DNA of 36,977 nucleotides from Paracoccaceae bacterium. Its GTDB lineage: Bacteria > Pseudomonadota > Alphaproteobacteria > Rhodobacterales > Rhodobacteraceae. The notes beneath the pieces were generated by a model. It searched no databases. It had not been told where the DNA came from and saw only the letters and a program-made list of their open reading frames with translations. The position numbers were made by a program, and so were the translations under genes. Of the stretch, positions 1 through 8,501 are shown piece after piece; the stretch's first letter is position 1; the number at the start of each line of letters is the position of its first letter. Location: NCBI GenBank assembly GCA_014879735.1, contig JACSRN010000090.1:1-36977 (forward strand), written 5' to 3'.

Positions 1-26
1 CGCAAGCGGGGCCAACCAGGCCGGTG

Positions 27-1820
27 TCAGAGCGGCTTGCAGGCTGCCTGCAGCCAGCCCAGCACCGGCCCCGCGACCCGGGGACCGATCCTGGTCAGCA
101 CCTCGGCATGATAGCCGTCCAGCCAGTCGCGCTCCTCGGCCGACAGCGCCTCGCGCAGGATCATCCGGCGGTCGAAGGGCACGAAGGTCAGCGTCTCGAA
201 GGCCAGTTGCGCGCGGTTGTCGCCCAGGGCCGGCGCCTCGCCGACCACGATCAGGTTTTCCAGCCGGATGCCGAAGGCGCCCTCGCGGTAATAGCCCGGT
301 TCGTTCGACAGGATCATCCCCGCCTCCAGCGGCACCTCCGACAGGCGCGACAGCCGTTGCGGCCCCTCATGCACCGACAGGAAGGCGCCGACCCCATGGC
401 CGGTACCATGGTCGAAATCCCGCCCCGAAACCCAGAGCGGATAGCGCGCCACGGCATCGAGATCACGCCCAGCCAACCCTTTCGGCCAGCGCAGGCGCGA
501 AATCGCGATCAGCCCGCGCAGGACACGGGTGTAGCAGTCGCGCGCCTCCGACCCCGGATCCCCCAGCGCCACGGTACGGGTGATGTCGGTTGTCCCGTCC
601 AGATATTGTGCACCGGAATCGACCAGCAGCAACTGGTCGCGCTGCAGCTGCCGGTTTGACTCGCGGGTGACGCGGTAATGCATGATCGCGCCGTTCGGCC
701 CTGCCCCGGCGATCGTGTCGAAACTGATGTCATGCAGCGCATTCGTCGCCCGGCGAAAGCCCTCCAGCGCCTCGACCACGGCAATCTCGCTCAGGCTTTC
801 GGGTTCCTGCGCGTCAAGCCAGCACAGGAACTCGACCACCGCCGCGCCATCGCGCAGATGCGCCGCGCGCATGCCGGCCACCTCGGCGGCGGTCTTGCGC
901 GCCTTGGGCAGGCTGCAGGGATCATCGCCCCGCGACACGGCGATCCCCGCCTCGGACAGGTCGTCCGAGACGGCGACCGGCGCCGAGGCGCCATCCACCC
1001 GCACCGGCCCCTGCAACGAGCGCAGGCCCGGCACGAAGGCCTCGGGCGGGCGAAGCGTCACTTCGCGGCCCAGATGCGCGCGCACCTCCTCGCCGATCTT
1101 GGCGGGATCGGTATAGAGCGTCACCCGTGCATCGTCATGCAGAATGGCGAAACCGTGCAGGATCGGGCTGCGCGGCACGTCGGCGCCGCGGATGTTCAGC
1201 AGCCAGCAGATCGAATCGGGCAGCGTGATCACGGCGGCCCGCTCGCCTGCCGCCGCCAGCCCTGCCGCCAGCCGGGCCCGCTTGGCGGCCGAGCTTTCGC
1301 CGGCCAGCGCCTCGGGATGCACGAAAGCCCTGCCGCTGGGCGGCCCGGGCTGGTCGGTCCAGATCGCATCGACAGCGTTTCGCACTGGCCGCAGCGCGAC
1401 CTTGCGCCCGGCCAGCGCCGCCTCGATGCGGGCGATCTCGTCGGCGGTGTGCAGCCAGGGATCGTAGCCGACCAGGCCCTCGGCCAGATGCCCGGCGATC
1501 CAGTCGCCCGGTTTCACCTCGGGCCAGGGCACCGGGGTGAAGGCCGCCAGATCCACCTGGCCCTTCACCTGCGTGCGGTAGCGGCCGTCGACGAACACCC
1601 CCGCCACATCCGGCAGCACGATGCAGAGCCCGGCCGAGCCGGTGAAGCCGGTCAGCCATTTCAGCCGCTCGTCGCGTGCGGCGACATATTCGCCCTGATG
1701 CGCATCGGCCCGCGGCACGATGAACCCGGCCAGCCCTTCGGCGGCAAGGGCTGCCCGCAGGGCCGCCAGCCGCGGTGGGCCCTGCTCGGGCGCGGCTGTG
1801 CTGTCAAAGGTCTGGAACAC
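27..1820 (-). CDS. pepP: Xaa-Pro aminopeptidase (M24B, long three-domain type)
   Basis: Cytosolic metallopeptidase that removes the N-terminal residue from peptides whose second residue is proline. At 597 residues it matches the long, eukaryote-like aminopeptidase P form, with two creatinase-like N-terminal domains (about 1-300) before the pita-bread catalytic domain. The metal ligands of the family are visible: D401 and D412 (VDSGAQYLDGTTD), H484 (SVHEG), E507 (NEPGYY) and E521 (RLENL), plus the HGTGHGVG loop just before H484. The start is a GTG read as MFQTFDS, with GAGG seven bases upstream; the frame is closed by a TGA only three codons further up, so it cannot be much longer. It is followed downstream by the window edge and preceded by a three-copy 15-bp repeat. 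Family call is firm; the exact peptide preference is not readable. Confidence 0.95.
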   Translation of the reverse strand: MFQTFDSTAAPEQGPPRLAALRAALAAEGLAGFIVPRADAHQGEYVAARDERLKWLTGFTGSAGLCIVLPDVAGVFVDGRYRTQVKGQVDLAAFTPVPWPEVKPGDWIAGHLAEGLVGYDPWLHTADEIARIEAALAGRKVALRPVRNAVDAIWTDQPGPPSGRAFVHPEALAGESSAAKRARLAAGLAAAGERAAVITLPDSICWLLNIRGADVPRSPILHGFAILHDDARVTLYTDPAKIGEEVRAHLGREVTLRPPEAFVPGLRSLQGPVRVDGASAPVAVSDDLSEAGIAVSRGDDPCSLPKARKTAAEVAGMRAAHLRDGAAVVEFLCWLDAQEPESLSEIAVVEALEGFRRATNALHDISFDTIAGAGPNGAIMHYRVTRESNRQLQRDQLLLVDSGAQYLDGTTDITRTVALGDPGSEARDCYTRVLRGLIAISRLRWPKGLAGRDLDAVARYPLWVSGRDFDHGTGHGVGAFLSVHEGPQRLSRLSEVPLEAGMILSNEPGYYREGAFGIRLENLIVVGEAPALGDNRAQLAFETLTFVPFDRRMILREALSAEERDWLDGYHAEVLTRIGPRVAGPVLGWLQAACKPL

Positions 1821-1840
1821 CGTTGGGCCTCATTCTCTGT

Positions 1841-1885
1841 GTCAGATACGCCGACGTCAAATACGCCGAGGTCAAATCGGCCGGC
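1841..1885. repeat. 15-bp tandem repeat, three copies, upstream of pepP
   Basis: Three consecutive 15-base units lie 21 bases upstream of the pepP start: GTCAGATACGCCGAC, GTCAAATACGCCGAG and the more diverged GTCAAATCGGCCGGC. On the minus strand they present repeated TTGAC-like hexamers. They sit between pepP and cobT in a 132-base gap. They could be a regulator array or simple replication slippage; the sequence alone does not decide. Confidence 0.8.
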
Positions 1886-1952
1886 GGTCCCGCGGATGCG
1901 GCCCTTGGTCTGCCGCCCCCTTCTGCTGCCCGCCCCTGCCTGTCGCCGCCGG

Positions 1953-3821
1953 TCAGCCCGCCTTCCGCCAGGCGCCCCGCTTCTGGGCGCGCGGATCCTT
2001 GTCGAACAGGCTGGCCAGTTGTTCGGTCATCGCCCCGGCCAGTTGTTCGACATCGGTGATCGTCACCGCGCGCTGGTAATAGCGCGTCACGTCATGGCCG
2101 ATGCCGATGGCGATCAGTTCCACCGCCCGGCGCTTTTCCACCATGGCGATCACATCGCGCAGGTGCTTTTCCAGGAAACTCGCCGGATTCACGCTCAGCG
2201 TCGAATCGTCGACCGGCGCGCCGTCCGAGATCACCATCAGGATCTTGCGCACCTCTTGCCGCCCGGCCAGCCGGCGATGCGCCCATTCCAGCGCCTCGCC
2301 GTCGATGTTTTCCTTCAGCAGACCTTCCTTCATCATCAGCCCAAGGTTCGGCCGCACCCGCCGCCAGGGCGCATCGGCCGATTTGTAGATGATGTGGCGC
2401 AGGTCGTTCAGCCGGCCCGGCGCCTGCGGGCGCCCGTTGGCCAGCCAGCGTTCGCGGCTTTGCCCACCCTTCCAGGCGCGGGTGGTGAAGCCCAGGATTT
2501 CGACCTTGACGCTGCAGCGTTCCAGCGTGCGCGCCAGCACATCGGCACAGATCGCCGCGATCGAGATCGGCCGGCCCCGCATCGATCCCGAATTGTCCAG
2601 AAGCAGCGTCACCACCGTATCGCGGAATTCGGTATCCTTCTCCCATTTGAAGGACAGCGGCGTGGTCGGGTTGGCCACCACCCGGGCCAGCCGCCCGGCA
2701 TCGAGGATGCCCTCCTCCAGATCGAACAGCCAACTGCGGTTCTGCTGGGCCTGCAGCCGGCGCTGCAGCTTGTTGGCCAGTCGCCCGACCGCGCCCTTCA
2801 AGGGTTCAAGCTGCTGGTCCAGATAGGCGCGCAGCCGTTCCAGTTCAGCCGGCTCGGCCAGATCCTCGGCGCGGATTTCCTCGTCGTAATCCGTGGTGTA
2901 GACGGTATAATTCGGATCGGCATCGGAATAGGGCGCAGGCGGCGGAGGTTCCAGCGGCGCCTCGCCCTCGGGCGCCTCGGTCTCGTCGCCCATCTCCATG
3001 TCGGCGCTGTCATCCATCGTGACCTGCGCCTCGGACTGATCTTCCTGCTCTTCCTGGCTGCGCTCGGGGCTGGCCTCGCTCTCATCGCCCTCGTCGCTGT
3101 CCTCACCCTCCGATTCCGGGCTGTCTTCGTCCTCCTCGGCCTGGTCCTTGGCCTCGTCCTCCTCGGGGCGATCGGGATCGTCGCCAAGCTGGTCGGCATA
3201 GCCCAGATCGGCGATCAGCCTGCGGGCCAGTCGGGCAAAGGCCGCCTGGTCGGGCAGCGTCGCGTCCAGCGTCTCCAGCGTGCCACCGCCCTGGTCCTCG
3301 ATGAAACCGCGCCACAGATCCAGCGCATTCTGCGCAGAGGCCGGCAGCACCCGCCCCGTCGCCCTTGCGCGCACCAGATAGCCGGCCGCCGTGGCCAGCG
3401 GCACGTCCTGGGGATTGGTGATCTGGCCATAGCCCCGGCGATCCGCTTCCTGCGCGATCTTGGCATCGATGTTCGTGGCCGTTCCCGGCATCACCCGCGC
3501 GCCCATCGCCTCGCAGCGGGCGATTTCCATCGCATCGTAGATGTCGCGGGCAAGCTGCCCGGTCGGCGCATATTTCGCCGAGACGGAATCATCATGGAAC
3601 CGCCGCCGCAGCGCGAAGGCATCGGCGGTGCCGCGGGCCAGCATCACCTCGTCGCGCGTCATCCGCCGGCTGACCTGCGGCAGGCGCACGCCTTCGCTGT
3701 TCATGCCAGGCGGATCGACCGAATAGGCGACCGTCATCTCCGGGTCATCCGCCATGGTGCGGGTGGCCTCGGCCAGGGCCTTCTTGAAGGGATCGGCGGG
3801 GTTGTCGACGGGCTTGTTCAT
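1953..3821 (-). CDS. cobT: Cobaltochelatase subunit CobT
   Basis: Subunit of the ATP-dependent CobN-CobS-CobT complex that inserts cobalt into hydrogenobyrinic acid a,c-diamide in aerobic cobalamin synthesis. The 622-residue protein has a helical N-terminal half, a very acidic linker (roughly residues 200-290, rich in Glu, Asp and Ser), and a C-terminal von Willebrand factor A domain. The MIDAS motif DNSGS is at D409-S413, with a further DGAPVDDS loop downstream, as expected for the chelatase D-like subunit that works with the AAA+ partner CobS. The start [15 protein letters not shown] fits the family; no strong ribosome-binding site is evident. Its partner cobS is on the same strand but 3.6 kb away, with a flavoprotein, a DUF1801 gene, an insertion sequence, a VOC gene and a secreted-protein gene in between. 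Confidence 0.96.
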   Translation of the reverse strand: MNKPVDNPADPFKKALAEATRTMADDPEMTVAYSVDPPGMNSEGVRLPQVSRRMTRDEVMLARGTADAFALRRRFHDDSVSAKYAPTGQLARDIYDAMEIARCEAMGARVMPGTATNIDAKIAQEADRRGYGQITNPQDVPLATAAGYLVRARATGRVLPASAQNALDLWRGFIEDQGGGTLETLDATLPDQAAFARLARRLIADLGYADQLGDDPDRPEEDEAKDQAEEDEDSPESEGEDSDEGDESEASPERSQEEQEDQSEAQVTMDDSADMEMGDETEAPEGEAPLEPPPPAPYSDADPNYTVYTTDYDEEIRAEDLAEPAELERLRAYLDQQLEPLKGAVGRLANKLQRRLQAQQNRSWLFDLEEGILDAGRLARVVANPTTPLSFKWEKDTEFRDTVVTLLLDNSGSMRGRPISIAAICADVLARTLERCSVKVEILGFTTRAWKGGQSRERWLANGRPQAPGRLNDLRHIIYKSADAPWRRVRPNLGLMMKEGLLKENIDGEALEWAHRRLAGRQEVRKILMVISDGAPVDDSTLSVNPASFLEKHLRDVIAMVEKRRAVELIAIGIGHDVTRYYQRAVTITDVEQLAGAMTEQLASLFDKDPRAQKRGAWRKAG

Positions 3822-4145
3822 TGGGGGAATTTGGCACCGCCCCGGGGCAAGGGCAAGGTCGGATCACAAGCCGGCCACGCGGCGCGGCGCAGACGGCAGG
3901 GCGCGACGCGGAAGGTCCGGCCGGAACTGCGGGGCAAGGCCGCCGGCCGGGGCCGCCCGCGGGGGTTGCGGCCCGTGCGAATGCGCACAACGCCGCTGCG
4001 GACGTGCGGAGTTGCCCCGGAAGCCGCAAACCGGCATGTAGAGCGTCGAGCCACGGCCAGACCACCGACCGGCCCGGCGCGAGACAGACCGCAATCCCCC
4101 GGCCGCCGCTCAGGGCCCCCGAAACGAGACCAAGGAAGAAATAAG
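3822..4145. other. Intergenic region between divergent cobT and flavin reductase
   Basis: A GC-rich 324-base gap between two diverging genes, so it must hold promoters for both, but I cannot pick convincing -35/-10 pairs. A short palindrome, GTGCGAATGCGCAC (3975-3988), is the only neat dyad and could be an operator. A strong purine-rich ribosome-binding site (AAGGAAGAAATAAG) precedes the plus-strand gene. I see no credible gene here. Confidence 0.6.
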
Positions 4146-4736
4146 ATGTCCAACCCGAAGATCGCCATCATTGTCGGCACCACCCGCCCCACCCGTTTTG
4201 CCGACATCCCGACGCAGTGGATCGAGGCCCAGGCCCGCGCCCGCGGCGACATGGATGTGGAAATCGTCGACCTGCGCGATTACCCGATGCCGTTCTTCGA
4301 CGAGGTTGCCTCGAACGCCTGGATGCCCAGCGTGAACGAAGTGGCGCAGCGCTGGCAGAAGAAGATCGCGGAATTCGACGGCTACATCTTCGTCACCGCC
4401 GAATACAACCGCTCGATCCCCGGCGTGCTGAAGAATGCGCTGGATCAGGCCTATGTGGAATGGAACCGCAAGGCGATGGGCGTTATCGCCTATGGCTCGA
4501 TGGGCGGCGCCCGCGCGACCGAGCATCTGCGCCTGATCGCGGTCGAGCTGCAGATGGCCCCCGTGCGCTCCGCCGTGCATATCGGCGGCAGCGAGTTCAT
4601 GAAGGTGCATCCCGGCTTTGGCGGTTCGGGCAACCTCGACGACATCGAGGCGGCGATCGGCAATTCCACCAAGGCGATGCTCGATGACCTGGTGTGGTGG
4701 GCCAATGCCACCCGCACGGCCCGCGCGGCCGGCTGA
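4146..4736 (+). CDS. NADPH-dependent FMN reductase-like flavoprotein
   Basis: A 196-residue flavodoxin-fold protein of the NADPH-dependent FMN reductase family (PF03358 type). The N-terminal strand and phosphate-binding loop IIVGTTRPTRF (residues 7-17), the central EYNRSIPGVLKNALD motif and the YGSMGGARA loop are all present, and the length is normal for the family. These enzymes use NAD(P)H to reduce FMN, quinones, azo dyes or chromate; the substrate cannot be told here. The start is chosen by an excellent AAGGAAG site, although the frame stays open far upstream as an antisense shadow of cobT. It appears monocistronic: a GC-rich hairpin with a short U-run follows the stop codon after about 20 bases. 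Confidence 0.92.
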   Translation: MSNPKIAIIVGTTRPTRFADIPTQWIEAQARARGDMDVEIVDLRDYPMPFFDEVASNAWMPSVNEVAQRWQKKIAEFDGYIFVTAEYNRSIPGVLKNALDQAYVEWNRKAMGVIAYGSMGGARATEHLRLIAVELQMAPVRSAVHIGGSEFMKVHPGFGGSGNLDDIEAAIGNSTKAMLDDLVWWANATRTARAAG

Positions 4737-4755
4737 GGCCATTGCACTTCGCTTG

Positions 4756-4784
4756 CGGCCCCTGCCCATCGGCGGGGGCCGTTT
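4756..4784 (+). terminator. Intrinsic terminator after the flavin reductase gene
   Basis: An 11-bp stem (CGGCCCCTGCC paired with GGCGGGGGCCG, one G-U pair) closes a four-base CATC loop and is followed by TTT. It lies 20 bases after the stop codon of the flavoprotein gene and before the DUF1801 start, so it should separate the two transcripts. The U-run is short, so termination may be partial. Confidence 0.65.
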
Positions 4785-4828
4785 GCATTTGGGGCCCCTT
4801 GGTGCTGGAATGGGTGGGGAGGTGCCGC

Positions 4829-5305
4829 ATGACCGAGGACAAGCCGACGAAGCCCCGCTGGAAGCCCGATCCGTCGAAACTGCCGGCCGTGGGGCCTGAC
4901 GGCGTGCGCCTGCTGTCCGGCGGCAACCCGCAGATCGCCAAGGGTGACGGCGAGGGGCCGGTGCGCGCCTATCTGGCTGCGATGCCGGGCTGGAAGCGCG
5001 CCATCGGCCAAGAGATCGACCTGCTGGTCGGCGCGGCCGTGCCCGATGTCCGCAAGGCCGTGCGCTGGAACGCGCCGTTCTGGGGCCGCGACGGGGCGGG
5101 CTGGATGCTCAGCCTGTCCTGCACCGCCCGCTATGTGAAGGTCAGCTTCCTGAACGGCTCTGGGCTGCGGCCGCCGCCGCCGGTGGCGTCCAAGCACGAT
5201 GCCGTGCGCTACCTGCATGTCTTCGAGGCGGAAGGCCTGGACGAAGCCCGAATGCGCGACTGGATCGCCCAGGCCTTCGCCCTTCCCGGGATGGCGATGT
5301 TCTAG
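4829..5305 (+). CDS. DUF1801 domain protein (YdhG-like)
   Basis: A 158-residue protein of the DUF1801/YdhG-like fold, whose molecular role is unknown. The recognisable core is the RKAVRWNAPFWG segment followed by the SLSCTARYVKVSFL strand pair and a terminal helical segment. The ATG is preceded by GGGGAGGTGCC, a good ribosome-binding site, and the N-terminus is short and charged with no export signal. It lies just past the terminator of the flavoprotein gene and its TAG stop codon forms part of a CTAG that directly abuts the end of an IS5-family element, so the insertion happened precisely at the gene end and did not shorten the protein. Confidence 0.85.
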   Translation: MTEDKPTKPRWKPDPSKLPAVGPDGVRLLSGGNPQIAKGDGEGPVRAYLAAMPGWKRAIGQEIDLLVGAAVPDVRKAVRWNAPFWGRDGAGWMLSLSCTARYVKVSFLNGSGLRPPPPVASKHDAVRYLHVFEAEGLDEARMRDWIAQAFALPGMAMF

Positions 5306-6113
5306 GGCTCGGACTCATTCAGAGCCAGAAGGCGACCGCGGTTGCGAGCGGGACGGCTGAAAGGAAGTTAGCGGCCAGCTTATCGTAGCGCGTGTGGGCG
5401 CGGCGGAAATCTTTCAAGCGGCAGAAGGCGTTCTCGATGAGGTGGCGGCTGGCGCAGCGTTGCTTGTCGTACCGGACGGCGCGCTTGCGGTTGCGGCGAC
5501 CAAGGATGACAGGCGTGGCGCCGACGTCGCGAGCCAAGCTCCGCAGGCGACCGGCATCATGCCCCTTGCCGCCGAGCAGGTGGACATGCGTCCGACATGT
5601 TCGAGGAGCACGGGCGCGGCCCTCATGTCGCTGACATTGCCGGGTGTTGGCATCAGCGCATAAGGGCGGCCGATGACGTCGGTGAGCGCATGGATCTTGG
5701 TCGTCCAGCCGCTGCGCGAGCGGCCAATCGCCTGTGCCGCACGCCCCCCTTTGCACCGAACGCCGCCCGCTGCGCCTTGATGTAGGTGCTGTCGATAGCG
5801 GTGCGCTTTGTCACCGCACCGACACCCGCCAGTGCATCCAGCAGCTCGAGCCAGAAGCCACGGCGCGACCAGCGGTTGAACCGGTTGCAGATCGTCGTCG
5901 ATGGCCCGTCGTCGGCCGGACAATCGCACCAGCGGCAGCCGACCTTCAACACGCGCAGAATGCCTGAAATTACCCGCCGGTCGTCGACAGGCCTGGCCCC
6001 GGGCTGGTTCCTTGGCAGATGCGGCTTGATTGCCGCCCATGCCGCGCCCGTTAGCCAAAATAGCGCCATGCCTCATCCGCCATGATCCACTCTGCCTGTG
6101 AATCAGGAAAGCC
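5306..6113 (-). mobile_element. IS5-family (IS427-like) insertion sequence, inactivated
   Basis: An element of about 0.8 kb around a broken IS5-type transposase. The left edge is well placed: the transposase stop codon lies 13 bases inside GGCTCGGACTCATTCA at 5306. The right edge is less certain. Read inward from 6113, GGCTTTCCTGATTCACAG matches the left end in GGCT and in 9 of the next 11 aligned positions if one gap is allowed, and this puts the end 44 bases before the transposase start, a normal distance. No target duplication is visible with that edge. An alternative right edge at 6611, next to a second CTAG, would enclose the VOC gene; see the findings. Confidence 0.7.
5319..6069 (-). 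pseudogene. IS5-family transposase, two frameshifts
   Basis: DDE transposase of the IS5 family spread over three minus-strand frames. The first part (6069 to about 5745) starts MALFWLTGAAWAAIKPHL and contains the AIDSTYIKAQRAAFGAKGG block with the first catalytic Asp. At a run of six G after AAA (minus strand, 5744-5752) the homologous reading continues in the -1 frame (IGRSRSGWTTKIHALTDVIG), which is the expected programmed frameshift of this group. A second -1 shift near 5584 is not expected: continuity is regained as HLLGGKGHDAG, then HLIENAFCRLKDFRRAHTRY with the last catalytic Glu. A single lost base just after an ATG codon would explain it. The copy is therefore probably dead unless this base is a sequencing error. 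Confidence 0.85.
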
Positions 6114-6144
6114 GCTCCACCTCGACCAGCGGCTTGATGCCCCG

Positions 6145-6537
6145 TTAAAAATACGGTTCGGCAGTCAATCGTTGGGACACCCACCAAATGTTTCCCGACG
6201 GATCTCGAACACCGCCCTGCCTGTCCCCATAAGGCATGTCCGCTGCATCCATTATCTTATCTGCACCGGCCTCTTCGGCCCTCGTCATCGCTGCATCGAC
6301 ATCGGCAACGTAGAGGTAGAAGGCGGCTTGGCTCGCGGGGAACTGCGCCGAAGCTTCGCTCACCATGATGGTCGTCGTGGAAAACTGGAGCTGGCAGTTG
6401 GCGATACGCCCATCCGGAGCGGTGCTGCGACCAATCTCGCGAGCGCCGAATGCAGCCTCAAGAAAGCGTACATACTCCTCGGCATCGTCGGCGAAGATGT
6501 ATGGGGTCACCACAGCGAAGCCCTCAGGCACGTGCAT
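6145..6537 (-). CDS. VOC family (glyoxalase/PhnB-like) protein
   Basis: A 130-residue single-chain vicinal-oxygen-chelate fold protein. Two beta-alpha-beta-beta-beta halves are evident: VTPYIFADDAEEYVRFLEAAFG at the start and FYLYVADVDAAMTRAEEAG in the second half, ending in the typical GVRDPSGNIWWVSQ motif. Such proteins are metal-dependent lyases, dioxygenases or drug-binding proteins; no substrate can be read from sequence. AGGAG with a seven-base spacer supports the start at MHVPEG rather than a longer form. Base composition is visibly less GC-rich than the neighbours and codon use is mixed, which suggests acquisition. It lies 75 bases upstream of, and in the same direction as, the IS5 transposase. 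Confidence 0.85.
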   Translation of the reverse strand: MHVPEGFAVVTPYIFADDAEEYVRFLEAAFGAREIGRSTAPDGRIANCQLQFSTTTIMVSEASAQFPASQAAFYLYVADVDAAMTRAEEAGADKIMDAADMPYGDRQGGVRDPSGNIWWVSQRLTAEPYF

Positions 6538-6630
6538 CGCATTGCTCCTGGCGTCGACCACACTCTGGCTGCCACAGCACCCGAGTTCAACAGCGTGATT
6601 GGGTTTGGACCCTAGGACCGGAGGCCCGAG

Positions 6631-7245
6631 CTAGGGCTGCTCGACACGTTCCAGCCGGTAGCCATCGGTCAGCGGCGTACGTGCCGGATCCGAGGTCTGC
6701 CGGGTCCAGGAGGACACCATGGCGAAGGTGGCGTCGGGCGTCGTGCGGAAGGCGGTTTCGTCAAAGCGCCGGGCCAGAAGCTCCAGCTCAGGCAGTTCCT
6801 CGATACCGCCATATTCCCGCATCAGATCCAGCGTCTCGTCATCGGGCGGCATCGCCAGGTAGCACCCCAGATGCTCGCGGCCTTCCGGCGTCTTGGCAAT
6901 CGAGACTGCCAGAAGCGCACCATCCTTCTGCCAGAGCCGCACCTCTCCCTTCTCGGCCAGCGTGGCAAAATTTGCCGCCAGCCGCGGCGCGGCGGCAAAA
7001 CGTTCGGCCAGATCCGGCATTCCATTGGTAAAGCCGATGATCAGCGCCATCGCCAGATCGGTCAGCCCGCCGGCTTCGTCAATCGGCGCCGTCTCCCAGC
7101 CGCGCGCAGGAAGGATCTCGTTCTTCCTTGGCTCCGAAGTCATCGGATCGGAGCAGATTTCGGTGGCCTCGCGCATCGGGCCGGCCAGGACCGGCGCGGC
7201 GAAAAGCGACAGGACAACTGCGGCAAGGACGATCTTTCCTGGCAT
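6631..7245 (-). CDS. Exported protein of unknown function
   Basis: A 204-residue protein that I do not recognise. It begins with a clear Sec signal peptide (MPGKIVLAAVVLSLFAAPVLA, cleavage expected after ALA-type AxA around residue 21), so the mature protein of about 180 residues is periplasmic or secreted. There is one Cys soon after the signal (EICSDP) and one later (HLGCYLAMPP), which could form a disulfide. The longer open frame upstream is not used: GGAGGT nine bases before this ATG and the signal peptide both favour this start, and the upstream part overlaps the cobS terminator. It is on the same strand as cobS but separated by that terminator. Confidence 0.8.
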   Translation of the reverse strand: MPGKIVLAAVVLSLFAAPVLAGPMREATEICSDPMTSEPRKNEILPARGWETAPIDEAGGLTDLAMALIIGFTNGMPDLAERFAAAPRLAANFATLAEKGEVRLWQKDGALLAVSIAKTPEGREHLGCYLAMPPDDETLDLMREYGGIEELPELELLARRFDETAFRTTPDATFAMVSSWTRQTSDPARTPLTDGYRLERVEQP

Positions 7246-7338
7246 GCGGCCGGGACCTCCGTTCTTCATTATCATCAGAAACAACAGGTTAGTCGCCACG
7301 ACCCCACCCGTCAGGTCTGGAATCCCGTCCTGAGCACG

Positions 7339-7363
7339 AAAAAGGGGCAGCCGAAGCTGCCCC
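7339..7363 (-). terminator. Strong intrinsic terminator after cobS
   Basis: On the minus strand, an 8-bp perfect GGGGCAGC/GCTGCCCC stem with a UUCG tetraloop is followed by five U. It lies about 30 bases beyond the cobS stop codon and is the best intrinsic terminator in the window. Confidence 0.93.
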
Positions 7364-7391
7364 TGGCCGACGGTCACATCGCCCGTGGTGC

Positions 7392-8366
7392 CTAGCGCAT
7401 CGCCATCGATGCGGCCGATTCCGGCAATTCCTCGTTGAAGCAGCGCTGGTAGAACTCGGCCACGGTCTGGCGCTCCAGCTCGTCGCATTTGTTCAGGAAG
7501 GTCAGCCGGAAGGCATAGCCGACATTGCGGAAGATCTCTGCGTTCATCGCCCAGTTCAACACCGTGCGCGGCGACATCACGGTCGAGAGATCCCCGTTCA
7601 TGAAGGCGGTCCGCGTCAGATCGGCCACCGTCACCATCTGGCTGATCACCTTGCGGCCCTTTTCGGTGTTGTAATGCGCGTTCTTGGCCAGCACGATGGC
7701 GGTTTCCGCATCGTGGGACAGGTAGTTCAGCGTTGCCACCAGCGACCAGCGGTCCATCTGGGCCTGGTTGATCTGCTGGACGCCATGATACAGCCCGGTG
7801 GTATCGCCCAGACCCACGGTATTCGCGGTGGCGAACAGGCGGAAGCTGGGATGCGGGGTGATGATCTCGTTCTGGTCCAGGAGCGTCAGCTTGCCGTCAT
7901 GTTCCAGCACACGCTGGATGACGAACATCACATCCGGCCGGCCGGCATCATATTCGTCGAAGACAATGGCGACGGGGTTGCGCAGCGCCCAGGGCAGGAT
8001 GCCTTCGTGGAACTCCGTCACCTGCATGCCGTCGCGCAGCTTGATCGCATCCTTGCCGATCAGGTCGATCCGGCTGATGTGGCTGTCGAGGTTCACGCGG
8101 ACGCAGGGCCAGTTCAGCCGTGCCGCCACCTGCTCGATATGGGTCGATTTTCCGGTGCCGTGATAGCCCTGGATCATCACCCGGCGGTTGTAGGCAAAGC
8201 CCGCAAGGATGGCGAGGGTGGTATCGGGATCGAACTTGTAGGTCGTGTCCACGTCGGGAACGCGGTCGCTGCGCTCGGCGAAGCCCTTGACCCGCATCTC
8301 GGTGTCGATCCCGAACAGGTCGCGGACCGAAATCTCTTCGGTGGGTTTCATCACGGTATCCAGCAT
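7392..8366 (-). CDS. cobS: Cobaltochelatase AAA+ ATPase subunit CobS
   Basis: ATPase subunit of the cobaltochelatase that powers cobalt insertion into the corrin ring together with CobT and CobN. From the chosen start the protein has 324 residues, the usual family length. Walker A is GYHGTGKST at 67-75 and Walker B is [11 protein letters not shown] at 131-141; the N-terminal CobS signature [15 protein letters not shown] and the C-terminal [18 protein letters not shown] and CFNEELPES blocks are present. Start choice is uncertain: [11 protein letters not shown] is family-like but has no clear ribosome-binding site, and in-frame starts at 8408 and 8414 would add 14 to 16 residues. The gene has its own strong terminator and is separated from cobT. 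Confidence 0.95.
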   Translation of the reverse strand: MLDTVMKPTEEISVRDLFGIDTEMRVKGFAERSDRVPDVDTTYKFDPDTTLAILAGFAYNRRVMIQGYHGTGKSTHIEQVAARLNWPCVRVNLDSHISRIDLIGKDAIKLRDGMQVTEFHEGILPWALRNPVAIVFDEYDAGRPDVMFVIQRVLEHDGKLTLLDQNEIITPHPSFRLFATANTVGLGDTTGLYHGVQQINQAQMDRWSLVATLNYLSHDAETAIVLAKNAHYNTEKGRKVISQMVTVADLTRTAFMNGDLSTVMSPRTVLNWAMNAEIFRNVGYAFRLTFLNKCDELERQTVAEFYQRCFNEELPESAASMAMR

Positions 8367-8501
8367 CGCATCGCCCAGAAATTTATCGGTTCCCGGTTCA
8401 TGGACCATTCGCACCGGGGCCGCAAGGGGAAGGCCGTGATCGGCCTTGTCCGCCGGCGGAACTTTCCCGGCGCGGATCCGGCGCGGACGGGGCCGACCGC
8501 T

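Noticed and set aside
1832-1860. TTGACG and GAGAAT 17 bases apart as the pepP promoter
   Set aside because: The predicted start of transcription would leave only about five bases of leader and cut off the GAGG ribosome-binding site, so it was not listed as a promoter.
678-4736. Very long plus-strand open frame of over 1300 codons across pepP and cobT
   Set aside because: It is antisense to two clear genes, Arg/Pro/Gly/Gln-rich, and open only because of GC bias; only its last 196 codons are a real gene.
8430-8447. AAGGCCG/CGGCCTT hairpin between the GNAT gene and cobS as terminator
   Set aside because: A perfect 7-bp stem but no U-run on either strand.
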